Source of the DNA: JAVBPE01 sp031549865
Lineage (GTDB): Bacteria > Bacillota_I > Bacilli_A > Acholeplasmatales > Anaeroplasmataceae
Assembly (NCBI GenBank): GCA_031549865.1
Contig: JAVBPE010000018.1
Location: forward strand, 37,064-101,063
Length of the DNA stretch: 64,000 nt
Direction of reading: 5' to 3'
Within the stretch, counting starts at the first letter, position 1. Each line of letters opens with the position of its first letter. The translations under genes and the position numbers were made by a program. The notes under the pieces were generated by a model, which saw only the letters and a list, made by a program, of their open reading frames with translations, was not told the origin of the DNA and made no database searches. Positions 7,454 through 17,041 of this stretch are shown here, in pieces.

Positions 7454-9049
7454 ATGATTAATAAATATTGGGTATTAGAAAGCTTATATAGAGCAACAGG
7501 AAATACAAATTCGATGGAGCCTATTTACAACGTATATAGAGTATTAAAACTAAAAGAACTAGGGTTCGGATTAGAGTCAACGCCAGAAGACTTAATGTAT
7601 GGGATGTATTCTGCAAATAGTTTTCCACCATTTAAAGGCGACGCTAGGAACTTTTATGAAATTTTTAAAATTATTTCTGGTTTTACAGTTGAAGGGTGCA
7701 TTGATTATATAGAGTATATTCGTACCAGCCAGAAGAAATCTTCGGCTACTGAATTTATGATTCCAGATTCATTGGCAAAAATAATGATGAAATCCATTAC
7801 TAATAGGGTATCAAAAATTTATATTCCGGATTGTGAAAAATACGGCATAGCATTTTACAATTTGATTAGTTCATACTCTGAATGTAAATTTTATACTTCT
7901 TGCGTGGATGCTGATCTGAAAAAGCTTTATCAACTATTATATGCACATTTGAATGTTGAGTTTATAAATGCTGACATATACCGAGAAGACTTTGTGCATG
8001 AAAAGTTTGATATAATTATTTGCTTTCCTATCATGGGCGGTCGTTCGCTTATCGACAAAAGTGGTTTTATAAGTAATGAACCCGCCTTAATTGCAGCACA
8101 GAATTTGTTATATCATCTCTTTCCAGATGGAAATTTAACAATCGTATTACCGGCTAAAGTAACTTTTGGTGGTGGTGACGTTCAATACTTTAGAGATTAT
8201 ATAGATAGTAACTACAAGATTAATGAAATAAGTTCATTGCCAAACAAATTATTTTATCCATACATGGCAATTAATACTTATTTATTTAACTTTTCAAATG
8301 GCGTAACAGAGGATATTATCTTACGTAAATATTCTCTTGAAAAAAACAATACAAGCGTTCTTCCTAAGTTAATAGTGGAAGATGAAAAGTTGTATTTTGA
8401 AGACGAATTTAGATCATTAAACGGCTGGTCTATTGATATGGCTTTTAATTCTAATGATGAAGAAATACTAAATTTCACAGAGTCACGAGTAAAAAAGAAT
8501 CAGTTAAAAGATGTTGCAACCTTATTTAGAGGTAGAGCAATTACTGAAAAAGCTGATGATGGTAATATTGCTATAATCAATATTTCAGATATTTCAGATA
8601 CCGGCATTGATTATTCAAATTTATATTCTATTAATGAAGAAGAACGTAAAATAAGCAGATATATTCTTGAAGAAGACGATGTGTTAATTACTGCCAGAGG
8701 AACGACTGTAAAAATCGCTGTGTTTAAAGAACAAACCAAGATTTGTATCCCGTCATCAAACATTATAGTTGCAAGAACAAACAAACTGTTAAAAGGCGCA
8801 TATTTGAAACTCTTTTTAGAATCCAAGGTCGGCAGCAAGATGCTTAAGAACCTTCAAAGAGGCGCAACAATTGTAAACATTAATTATCAAGACGTTGAAA
8901 TGATTGAAGTACCAGTTCCACCAATGGAAAAACAAGAAGAAGTTGTTGCTAACTATGAAGCTGGACTTGATTTGTATAAAAAAACAGTAACAGAAGCAGA
9001 AAAAGCTTGGAAGAAAATACAAGCAGTAATTGAAGATGAATTATATTAA
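7454..9049 (+). CDS. Degenerate N6-adenine methylase fused to a type I specificity (TRD) domain
   Basis: The 531-residue protein starts at ATG 7454 behind GGAGG. Its first 340 residues follow the fold order of an N6-adenine methylase (SAM-binding half, FDIIICFPIMGG at about 185-196, then a strand-rich part). However, the SAM motif is replaced by YIPDCEKYGIA and the catalytic NPPF/Y position reads CFPI, so methyl transfer is unlikely. From about residue 353 it is a single HsdS-type target recognition domain followed by a helical spacer (VPPMEKQEEVVANYEAG). It is first in an operon with HsdM, HsdS and HsdR and probably supplies an extra DNA-recognition subunit. The family assignment of the first half is by pattern only. 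Confidence 0.75.
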   Translation: MINKYWVLESLYRATGNTNSMEPIYNVYRVLKLKELGFGLESTPEDLMYGMYSANSFPPFKGDARNFYEIFKIISGFTVEGCIDYIEYIRTSQKKSSATEFMIPDSLAKIMMKSITNRVSKIYIPDCEKYGIAFYNLISSYSECKFYTSCVDADLKKLYQLLYAHLNVEFINADIYREDFVHEKFDIIICFPIMGGRSLIDKSGFISNEPALIAAQNLLYHLFPDGNLTIVLPAKVTFGGGDVQYFRDYIDSNYKINEISSLPNKLFYPYMAINTYLFNFSNGVTEDIILRKYSLEKNNTSVLPKLIVEDEKLYFEDEFRSLNGWSIDMAFNSNDEEILNFTESRVKKNQLKDVATLFRGRAITEKADDGNIAIINISDISDTGIDYSNLYSINEEERKISRYILEEDDVLITARGTTVKIAVFKEQTKICIPSSNIIVARTNKLLKGAYLKLFLESKVGSKMLKNLQRGATIVNINYQDVEMIEVPVPPMEKQEEVVANYEAGLDLYKKTVTEAEKAWKKIQAVIEDELY

Positions 9050-9064
9050 AAGGAGTAGGAAAAT

Positions 9065-11470
9065 ATGCTAGGTGCAATTATAGGAGATATTGTTGGTTCA
9101 AGATATGAATTCAATAATGTCAAAACAAAAGAATTTGAATTTTTAAATTATAAATGCTTTTTTACAGATGATTCTGTAATGACAATGGCTATTGCGAAGG
9201 CAATCATTGAAAGTAAAAAAGACTACAGTGATCTAAATGAAAAGGCTGTAAAATATATGAGAACTATTGGACGTAACTATCCAGACTCAGGATATGGTGG
9301 AAGATTTTATGAATGGATGTTCTCTGATAATCCACAACCTTATAATAGTTTTGGTAACGGAGCGGCAATGAGGGTTAGTGCTTGCGGATGGGTAGCAAAT
9401 TCTATTAAAGAGGCCGTTATGCTTTCAAAGAGAGTTACTGAAGTTACGCATAATAACGCCGAGGGGATAAAAGGTGCTGAGGCGGTAGCTGTTGCAATAT
9501 ATTTGGCCAGAACTGGAAAAAATATTTTTGAAATTAGAGATTATATAAACAAAAATTATTATCCAATGAATTTTAGACTAGATGATATTCGTGAAACATA
9601 TCAGTTCAATGAGACTTGTCAAGACACAGTGCCGCAAGCGATAACTGCATTTCTAGAGTCGAATAGTTTTGAAGATGCAGTAAGAAATGCTGTTTCGATC
9701 GGAGGCGATAGCGATACATTGGCAGCCATAACTGGCAGTATTGCTGAAGCTTACTATGGGATTCCAACAGAAATTAAGAAGCATGCAATAACTTATTTAG
9801 ACGAAAGATTGCTTGCAATTTTAACAGAGTTTGAAAATATATATCCTTCACTTATGGAAAAAATTATTGAATCCAATAGTGTTGGAATAAAAACAAAAGA
9901 AAAATCTATTAAGAATGGAGGAAGATCAAAAATGATAGAAGACACGATGAATAACGCAGACATTGATTTGCTTGAAAGTGAATTGTCTGCTGAAGAAATT
10001 TCTAGTAAAAAATTGTTTAATCATTTATTTGAGGCTTGCAACATTCTTAGAGGGCCAATTAACCAAGATGAATACAAAAGTTATGTAACACCAATTTTAT
10101 TTTTTAAGAGAATTTCTGATGTATATGATGAAGAAACCGAAAAAGCTTTAAACGATTCTGGAGGTGATGTGGATTTTGCTAGTTTTGATGAAAATCACAG
10201 TTTTGTTATTCCAGACAATTGCCATTGGAATGACGTTAGAGATGCAAGTTCTAACATTGGTACAGCTATTGTAAATGCAATGAGTGGCATTGAAAGGGCC
10301 AATCCTGATACCTTAAGTGGAATATTCAGTAGTTTTGATGATGCTACTTGGACAGATAAATCAAAACTATCTGATGAAAGGTTGAAAAATTTGATTGAAC
10401 ATATGTCCTCAATTAAAGTTGGAAACAATAATTATTCTGCAGATGTAATGGGAGATGCATACGAATTTTTAATTAAAAAATTCGCAGATCTATCCAAGAA
10501 AAACGCTGGAGAATTTTACACACCTAGAACAATAGTAAAATTGCTAGTAAATTTACTTGATCCAAAACCAGGTGATGAGGTTTATGATCCTGCATGTGGA
10601 ACTGGTGGTATGTTGATAGAAGCAATTCATCATATAAATAATGATAGATTAACCTATGGAAGAATATATGGTCAAGAGAAAAATCTTGCCACATCAGCAA
10701 TCGCTAGGATGAATCTATTTTTACATGGCGGTAAGGACTTTAAGATATTACAAGGAGATACGCTTCGCAATCCAAAATTTTTAAGAGCAGGAAAAGTGCA
10801 AAAATTTGATTGCGTAATTGCAAATCCTCCATTTGGTTTAGATAAATGGGGTGCAGATCAATTTGAAGTAGATCCATATGGTCGTAACATATGGGGGACA
10901 CCATCTGATACAAGCGCTGATTTTGCATGGCTTCAACACATGGTTTCATCAATGAAAAACAAAAATGGAAGATGTGCGGTAATTTTACCGCAGGGAGTGT
11001 TATTCCATGGTAGTAAAGCTGGGGAAATGCGAAATAAGCTCATTTCATCGGATGTAATTGAATGTGTGATCACTTTAGTTGGCGGCGTATTTTTTGCTGC
11101 AGGAGTAAATGCATGTATTTTACTATTAAATAATAATAAGCAAAATGTGCACAAAGGGAAAATATGTATGATTGATGCAACAAAAATCTATACTGCAAAA
11201 CGAGCACAAAATATAATGACAGAACAGAACATAGAGGAAGTATTTAAATTGTATCAGAACTATACAAATGTTATTGAAAAATGTGAGATTGTAGCGATAA
11301 AAGATTTATTAGATACATTAATGCCAAACGTCTATATAAAAAAAATAATAGCTGGAAAAGTTTCATCATTAGAAATTAAAAAGCAATATATAATTAATTA
11401 TGAAAAAATGGTTATTAGCGAAATGAAAGCGAAAAAACTTTTATTAGAGGGAGGATACTTAGATGAGTAA
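9065..11470 (+). CDS. hsdM: ADP-ribosylglycohydrolase-HsdM fusion
   Basis: An 801-residue fusion. Residues 1-265 are an ADP-ribosylglycohydrolase (DraG/ARH family) with an apparently intact metal site: FTDDSVMT (33-40), SFGNGAAMRVS (95-105), THNN (128-131) and GGDSDTLAAITGS (213-225). Such enzymes remove ADP-ribose from modified molecules. From about residue 290 the protein is a type I methyltransferase subunit HsdM: helical N-terminus with LFFKRISDVYDEE, SAM motif DPACGTGGML (about 508) and catalytic NPPFGLDKWG (about 586). The frame is continuous, but ATG 9932 inside it has its own GGAGG, so HsdM may also be made alone. It overlaps the next hsdM by 8 nt. Confidence 0.88.
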   Translation: MLGAIIGDIVGSRYEFNNVKTKEFEFLNYKCFFTDDSVMTMAIAKAIIESKKDYSDLNEKAVKYMRTIGRNYPDSGYGGRFYEWMFSDNPQPYNSFGNGAAMRVSACGWVANSIKEAVMLSKRVTEVTHNNAEGIKGAEAVAVAIYLARTGKNIFEIRDYINKNYYPMNFRLDDIRETYQFNETCQDTVPQAITAFLESNSFEDAVRNAVSIGGDSDTLAAITGSIAEAYYGIPTEIKKHAITYLDERLLAILTEFENIYPSLMEKIIESNSVGIKTKEKSIKNGGRSKMIEDTMNNADIDLLESELSAEEISSKKLFNHLFEACNILRGPINQDEYKSYVTPILFFKRISDVYDEETEKALNDSGGDVDFASFDENHSFVIPDNCHWNDVRDASSNIGTAIVNAMSGIERANPDTLSGIFSSFDDATWTDKSKLSDERLKNLIEHMSSIKVGNNNYSADVMGDAYEFLIKKFADLSKKNAGEFYTPRTIVKLLVNLLDPKPGDEVYDPACGTGGMLIEAIHHINNDRLTYGRIYGQEKNLATSAIARMNLFLHGGKDFKILQGDTLRNPKFLRAGKVQKFDCVIANPPFGLDKWGADQFEVDPYGRNIWGTPSDTSADFAWLQHMVSSMKNKNGRCAVILPQGVLFHGSKAGEMRNKLISSDVIECVITLVGGVFFAAGVNACILLLNNNKQNVHKGKICMIDATKIYTAKRAQNIMTEQNIEEVFKLYQNYTNVIEKCEIVAIKDLLDTLMPNVYIKKIIAGKVSSLEIKKQYIINYEKMVISEMKAKKLLLEGGYLDE
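9917..9934 (+). promoter_or_regulatory. Internal ribosome binding site and start inside the fusion gene
   Basis: GGAGG (about 9918-9922) precedes an in-frame ATG at 9932 by about 9 nt, exactly where the HsdM part begins. It is either a relic of two separate genes or a working second start. Confidence 0.6.
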
Positions 11471-12959
11471 TAGAATTAAATTAGAAGATCTTGAAACATA
11501 TTTATGGGATTCAGCGGTTTTATTGAGAACAAATATTGATGCTGGAGCATATAAGCAATATATTTTCCCTCTATTATTTTTCAAAAGAATTTGTGATGTT
11601 TATGATGAAGAAACAAATACTGCTTTTGATAAATATGGAAATGATGCATTTGAATTTGATGAAGATGAATTGCACACTTTTATAATTCCTAAAGGATATC
11701 ATTGGAATGATGTTAGAGAAACAACAGAAAATGTTGGTTTGTCTATTATAACAGCATTTAGAAAAATTGAAAAAGCTAATAAAGAAAAACTACGTGGAGT
11801 ATTTGGGGATGCCGCTTGGACTAATAAGAACAGATTACCAGACAAATTACTTAAGGATATTATAGAACATTTTAGCACTCAAACTTTATCCATTGAGAAT
11901 TGTCCGGAAGATGAACTAGGACAAGGCTATGAATACTTAGTAAAGAAATTTGCTGACGATAGTGGACATACAGCACAAGAATTTTATACTAACAGAACTG
12001 TGGTTCATCTTATGACAGAAATGCTTCAACCAAAATCAGGAGAATCTATATACGATCCGACATGTGGAAGTGCAGGCATGTTAATTTCCGCTATTGCATA
12101 TCTGAAGTTGAAAGGTGCAGAATGGAGAAATGTCTCTATATATGGTCAAGAGATAAATTCATTATCATCTTCAATAGCAAAAATGAACCTTTTTCTACAT
12201 GGCGTAAAAGATTTTAATATCGTAAATGATGACACTCTTGCTATGCCTGCGTTTATAGAAAAAGGGAAATTAAAACAATTTGATATGGTCCTAGCAAATC
12301 CACCATATTCTATAAGCCAATGGGATAGAAAAGCATTTGAATCTGATAAATATGGTAGAAACTTCTTAGGTGTTCCGCCACAAGGTCGAGCTGATTATGC
12401 ATTTATTCAACATATTCTTAAAAGCATGAGCTCTCAAAGTGGAAGATGCGCTATTTTATTACCTCATGGTGTTTTAAGTAGAAATGAGGAAAAAATAATA
12501 AGAGAAAAACTTCTTAAAGCAGATTTGTTAGAATGTGTTGTGGGTATTGGCAAAAATTTATTCTATAATAGTCCAATGGAAGCATGCATTATGATTTGTA
12601 GAACAAGAAAGCCAAAAGACAGAGTTGGTAAAGTGCTTTTTATAAATGCTAAAAACGAAATTACTAGAAAAGATTCCTTTAGTTACTTAGAAAACAAACA
12701 TATAGAAAAAATTGTAGAGGCTTATAATAATTTTGACAAAATAAATAATTTTGCAGAAGTTGTTAGTATTGGTGATTTGTTATCAAATAATTCATCTTTG
12801 AGTATCGGATATTATGTGAATCATATTGTCGAAAAGGCGAATGATAAAGGTTTTAGTATCACTGATTGTTATTTAGAATGGATTAGTACTTCTGAAAAAA
12901 TTAATGAAAAAATGTCAAATATTGTCGATTTGATAAAAGGTGGTGTTGACAATGAGTAA
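11463..12959 (+). CDS. hsdM: Second type I methyltransferase subunit HsdM
   Basis: A 498-residue HsdM that methylates adenine within the target read by HsdS. Visible are the helical N-terminal domain (LFFKRICDVYDEETN), SAM motif DPTCGSAGML (about 198) and catalytic NPPYSISQWD (about 278). It resembles the preceding HsdM domain over its whole length but has diverged strongly, so the two are ancient rather than recent copies. AGAGGGAGG precedes the ATG. It overlaps both neighbours, indicating translational coupling. Two active-looking HsdMs in one operon are unusual; an M2S complex normally uses two copies of one HsdM. Confidence 0.92.
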   Translation: MSNRIKLEDLETYLWDSAVLLRTNIDAGAYKQYIFPLLFFKRICDVYDEETNTAFDKYGNDAFEFDEDELHTFIIPKGYHWNDVRETTENVGLSIITAFRKIEKANKEKLRGVFGDAAWTNKNRLPDKLLKDIIEHFSTQTLSIENCPEDELGQGYEYLVKKFADDSGHTAQEFYTNRTVVHLMTEMLQPKSGESIYDPTCGSAGMLISAIAYLKLKGAEWRNVSIYGQEINSLSSSIAKMNLFLHGVKDFNIVNDDTLAMPAFIEKGKLKQFDMVLANPPYSISQWDRKAFESDKYGRNFLGVPPQGRADYAFIQHILKSMSSQSGRCAILLPHGVLSRNEEKIIREKLLKADLLECVVGIGKNLFYNSPMEACIMICRTRKPKDRVGKVLFINAKNEITRKDSFSYLENKHIEKIVEAYNNFDKINNFAEVVSIGDLLSNNSSLSIGYYVNHIVEKANDKGFSITDCYLEWISTSEKINEKMSNIVDLIKGGVDNE

Positions 12960-14103
12960 AATTAAATTAGGTGATGTATTAATTAGGGTGAAAGAATCGG
13001 TAGATAAAGATAATACTGATTTAGTTTATTATATTGGTGGAGAGCATTATGAATCAAGATCACTTACAATTAATAATAAAGGCAAAATAGAAGGTAGTAC
13101 AATAGGCCCAGCTTTTAGCACAAAGTTCAAAGCGGGTGATGTATTGTTAATGTCAAGAAATCCTCATTTAAGAAAAGCTGGAATTGTGAATTTTGATGGT
13201 ATCTGTTCAGACGTAAGCTACATCATAAGAACTAAAGATGAAAATGTTGTAATGCAGCAGTTTATTCCTATTTTATTTCAAAGCGATCTTTTTTGGGATT
13301 TTGCTGAAAAAAATAAAAAAGGATCAACTAATTTTTTCTTAAATTGGAGTGATTTCGAAAGATTTGAGTTTGAATTGCCTACTTTGGATAAACAACAACA
13401 GTTAGTTAATGTTTTATGGGCTATAAATGACAATGTAGAATGTTATAAGGAAATGCTATTGCAAAATGATAAATTAATTAGAGCAGAATTCGACGAAATG
13501 TGTGAAAACATAAAAGAAACTATTTCTTTAGCAGATTGTTGCAAAATCCATGCAAGAATTGGCTGGCAAGCATTGACAAAAAAAGAGCATTTAACCTCAG
13601 GAGAATTTTTGCTAATAACCGGTACTGATTTTTTAGATGGTGAAATAAATTATTCAACCTGCGTCTATGTTTCTGAAGACAGGTACAAAATGGACGAACA
13701 TATAATTTTAAAAGAGAATGATGTGCTTGTTACTAAAGATGGAACGATTGGAAAAGTGGCAATTGTTCGTAATTTACCAAAACCTGCAACATTAAATAGT
13801 GGAATATTCGTTATAAGGCCAGATGATAGATTTAATAAAGAATTTATCTCATATGTTTTTACTGGTCCTGTCTTTGCAGAATTTGTTGATAAAGTTAAAA
13901 CTGGAGCAACAATTAAGCACTTAAATCAAAATAAAATGTTGCAATTCAAGATACCTCTTCCAACATATAAAAAGCAAGAAGATTTTGCAAAATTTGTTTG
14001 CATGATAATGGAAATTAAAAGATCATTGCAAGAAGGAATAATCCATTTAAATAATGTTTATCAAAGAATCGTAAATCAAAATCTATCATTAAAGGAGGAA
14101 TAA
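12952..14103 (+). CDS. hsdS: Type I specificity subunit HsdS
   Basis: A 383-residue specificity subunit with two target recognition domains (about 1-160 and 190-350), each closed by a conserved helical spacer beginning PTLDKQQQL and PTYKKQEDF. The ATGAGTAA overlap with hsdM2 places the start at 12952. Each domain reads one half of a bipartite DNA target and the spacers set the distance. The subunit holds HsdM and HsdR together. The first domain diverges from the second, so a bipartite asymmetric site is expected. The target cannot be predicted from sequence alone. Confidence 0.9.
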   Translation: MSKIKLGDVLIRVKESVDKDNTDLVYYIGGEHYESRSLTINNKGKIEGSTIGPAFSTKFKAGDVLLMSRNPHLRKAGIVNFDGICSDVSYIIRTKDENVVMQQFIPILFQSDLFWDFAEKNKKGSTNFFLNWSDFERFEFELPTLDKQQQLVNVLWAINDNVECYKEMLLQNDKLIRAEFDEMCENIKETISLADCCKIHARIGWQALTKKEHLTSGEFLLITGTDFLDGEINYSTCVYVSEDRYKMDEHIILKENDVLVTKDGTIGKVAIVRNLPKPATLNSGIFVIRPDDRFNKEFISYVFTGPVFAEFVDKVKTGATIKHLNQNKMLQFKIPLPTYKKQEDFAKFVCMIMEIKRSLQEGIIHLNNVYQRIVNQNLSLKEE

Positions 14104-14104
14104 T

Positions 14105-17020
14105 ATGTCAGTATTTAATGAAGACAATACAATAGAGCAAATGATCATTGCCACATTAAGTAGCAACGGCTGGAAGTTTGTTTCACCTGAAGACTTGAAT
14201 CGTGAATTATCTGATGTGATGGTTGAATCAATGGTTAAGGATGCCTTAATTAGATTAAATCCTGAAATTGCGGAAGAACCGTCTCGTGCCGATGAAGTAA
14301 TTTATAAGCTTCGTACATTGATTAATAGTGTTCAGGCACACAATTTGGTCACTCAAAACGAAACATTTAAAAAATGGATCTTTGAAGAAAATTCTTATCC
14401 ATTTGGTAAAGATGGAAGAATGGTACCAATCAGATTCTTTGGTACCATAACAAAAGAAAACCTTAGCTTAAATGAATATGTAGTTACTAATCAATGGTCG
14501 TATCCTTGCGATGAAGGTGGAAAAAGACTAGACATTGTGCTTTTAATCAATGGATTTCCTATTGCGATTGGTGAATTAAAAACGCCGGTTCGTAGTGCTA
14601 TTTCTTGGGTTGATGCTGCTTCGGATATTTTGAGTTATGAAAAAAGCATTCCTCAAATGTTTGTAACTAATGTATTCAATTTTGCAACAGAAGGAAAGTG
14701 TTTTAGATATGCAGCAATAAATGCAAACATGAATTTATGGGGACCTTGGCATACAGATACACATAAAATTGAAGGCGGGTTAGCTGACGTTAAAATTAGT
14801 ATTGAAGATATGATTACTCCTGAAAAAATAATGGATATTTTCCAATTCTTCACAATGTTTGCAACGGATAAGAAATATAGAAAATATAAGATTATATGTC
14901 GCTATCAACAATATGAAGGAGCGAATTCTATAGTTCAAAGAGTTTTGACCGGATATCCAAAGAAGGGCTTGATATGGCATTTTCAAGGTTCTGGTAAATC
15001 GCTACTTATGGTATTTGCAGCACAAAAACTACGTATGGTTCCTGAATTAAGAAATCCAACAGTAGTAATAGTAGATGATCGTATTGATCTTGAAACACAA
15101 ATTACCGCTACATTTAATGCATCAGATATTCCGAATCTTGCAAGCGCTGGTTCTAAAGAAGAGTTGATATCTTTCTTTAAGGGAGATATGCGAAAAATAC
15201 TTATTACAACAATATTTAAATTTGGCGAAGTCGAAGGTGAATTAAATAGACGTGACAATATTATATTAATGGTTGATGAAGCGCATAGAACTCAAGAAGG
15301 TAATCTTGGTGAAAAAATGAGGCTTGCACTTCCAAACGCATTTTTCTTTGGATTAACTGGTACGCCAATTAATAGAGTTGACCGTAATACATTTGCAACT
15401 TTTGGTGCAGATGAGGATAGAAGCGGCTATATGAGCAAATATTCATTCTCAGATTCTATTAGAGACAAAGCTACCTTACCTCTAAACTTTGAACCAGTTC
15501 CGGTGGACTTGCATGTTGATAAGGACACTTTGGATACAGAGTTCGATGTTTTAACGGAAAGCCTAACAGAGGAGCAAAGGGCGCAACTATCAGCAAGAGT
15601 AAACATGAAAGCAATATTTTATAGCCCTGCTCGTATTAAGAAAGTCTGCGAGCATATTGTAAAACACTACAGAGAGAAAATCGAGCCAAATGGTTATAAA
15701 GGACAAGTTGTGTGTTATGACCGAGAATGTTGTATCCGCTATAAAGAAGAATTTGACAAATTAATGGGTGAAGAAGAAACAACTGTAGTTATAGATACGA
15801 ATAGCGATAAGGAAGATAGATATAAAAAGTTTAGACGAGATAGAGATGAAGAAGGACGAGTTCTTGATTCATTTAGGGATCCTAAAAGCTCATTAAAACT
15901 TGTAATTGTTACGGCAAAACTATTAACTGGCTTTGACGCTCCAATTTTACAAGCAATGTATCTTGATAAACCGATGAAAGATCACACATTGTTACAAGCT
16001 ATTTGTAGAACTAACCGTACTTATGATGAAGGAAAAACACATGGATTAATTGTTGACTACACTGGTATTTTTGATAATGTGGCAAGAGCATTAGACTTCG
16101 ATGAAAACACTATGAAGAAAATTATTTCTAACATTGAAGAAATAAAGAAACAATTACCTGCCTTGCTAAAAAAATGTTTGAGTTACTTTATGGGTGTGGA
16201 TCGCACTGTACAGGGTTGGGAAGGTTTAATGGCTGCACAGGAGTGCCTACCAACTAACAAAGAAAAAGATGCTTTTGCTGCAGATTATAGAGTGTTAAAC
16301 AGAGCATGGAATGCATTATCACCAGACGATTTCTTATTTCCATATAGCGTTGATTATCAGTGGCTTTCAAAAGTTTACGAATCAGTTAAACCAACTGATG
16401 GAACTGGAAAATTAATCTGGAGTACTCTCGGACCAAAGACAATTGAATTGGTGCACAGAAATATATCTGTTGGAGCAGTCCATGATAATGAAGAAATACT
16501 AACGCTTGATGCCAATTTAATTGATGAGTTCATTTCAAAGAATGGCGATATTAAGAAAGCAACGAAGAAAATTGAAATTAGCCTGGTTTCCAAAATATTA
16601 GGACATAGCAACGAGCCGAGATTTGTAAAACTTGGTGAGAAACTTGAGGCTCTGCGTGAAAAACATGAGCAAGGATTAATCACTAGTATAGAATTCTTAA
16701 AGTTACTTTTGGAATTGGCAAAAGAAGCTGCACAAGCAGAAAAAGAATACGTGCCTGAAGATGAAGTGAATAAAGGTATCGCTGCTCTGACAGAATTGTT
16801 TAATAGCGTCAAAAATAGAGCAACTCCAATTATCGTTGAACGCATTGTAAAAGATATTGATGACATAGTTAGAATTGTTAGATTCGATGGTTGGCAAAAC
16901 ACAACAGCAGGTAAGCAGGAAGTAAAAAAGGCGTTAAGAAGTGTTGTATGGATTAAATACAAGATTAAAGATATTGATGTATTTGATAAGTCATACAAGT
17001 ATATAGAACAATACTATTAA
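14105..17020 (+). CDS. hsdR: Type I restriction endonuclease subunit HsdR
   Basis: A 971-residue motor and nuclease subunit. The N-terminal PD-(D/E)XK nuclease is seen as RLDIVLLINGFPIAIGELK (about 140-158). The SF2 translocase follows with Walker A FQGSGKS (about 294), VDEAHRTQEG (about 388), LTGTPINR and AICRTNRTYDEGK; a helical C-terminus contacts HsdM/HsdS. It cleaves DNA that lacks the cognate methylation after ATP-driven translocation. The gene starts 1 nt after hsdS with AAAGGAGG upstream. Length and motif order are normal, so the enzyme looks functional. Confidence 0.95.
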   Translation: MSVFNEDNTIEQMIIATLSSNGWKFVSPEDLNRELSDVMVESMVKDALIRLNPEIAEEPSRADEVIYKLRTLINSVQAHNLVTQNETFKKWIFEENSYPFGKDGRMVPIRFFGTITKENLSLNEYVVTNQWSYPCDEGGKRLDIVLLINGFPIAIGELKTPVRSAISWVDAASDILSYEKSIPQMFVTNVFNFATEGKCFRYAAINANMNLWGPWHTDTHKIEGGLADVKISIEDMITPEKIMDIFQFFTMFATDKKYRKYKIICRYQQYEGANSIVQRVLTGYPKKGLIWHFQGSGKSLLMVFAAQKLRMVPELRNPTVVIVDDRIDLETQITATFNASDIPNLASAGSKEELISFFKGDMRKILITTIFKFGEVEGELNRRDNIILMVDEAHRTQEGNLGEKMRLALPNAFFFGLTGTPINRVDRNTFATFGADEDRSGYMSKYSFSDSIRDKATLPLNFEPVPVDLHVDKDTLDTEFDVLTESLTEEQRAQLSARVNMKAIFYSPARIKKVCEHIVKHYREKIEPNGYKGQVVCYDRECCIRYKEEFDKLMGEEETTVVIDTNSDKEDRYKKFRRDRDEEGRVLDSFRDPKSSLKLVIVTAKLLTGFDAPILQAMYLDKPMKDHTLLQAICRTNRTYDEGKTHGLIVDYTGIFDNVARALDFDENTMKKIISNIEEIKKQLPALLKKCLSYFMGVDRTVQGWEGLMAAQECLPTNKEKDAFAADYRVLNRAWNALSPDDFLFPYSVDYQWLSKVYESVKPTDGTGKLIWSTLGPKTIELVHRNISVGAVHDNEEILTLDANLIDEFISKNGDIKKATKKIEISLVSKILGHSNEPRFVKLGEKLEALREKHEQGLITSIEFLKLLLELAKEAAQAEKEYVPEDEVNKGIAALTELFNSVKNRATPIIVERIVKDIDDIVRIVRFDGWQNTTAGKQEVKKALRSVVWIKYKIKDIDVFDKSYKYIEQYY

Positions 17021-17041
17021 AATTTAAGGGAGGTGAACTGC

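Noticed and set aside
16375..16998. Minus-strand open frame of 207 codons within hsdR
   Set aside because: No ribosome binding site, odd Ser/Phe-rich composition, and full overlap with a well-supported HsdR domain.
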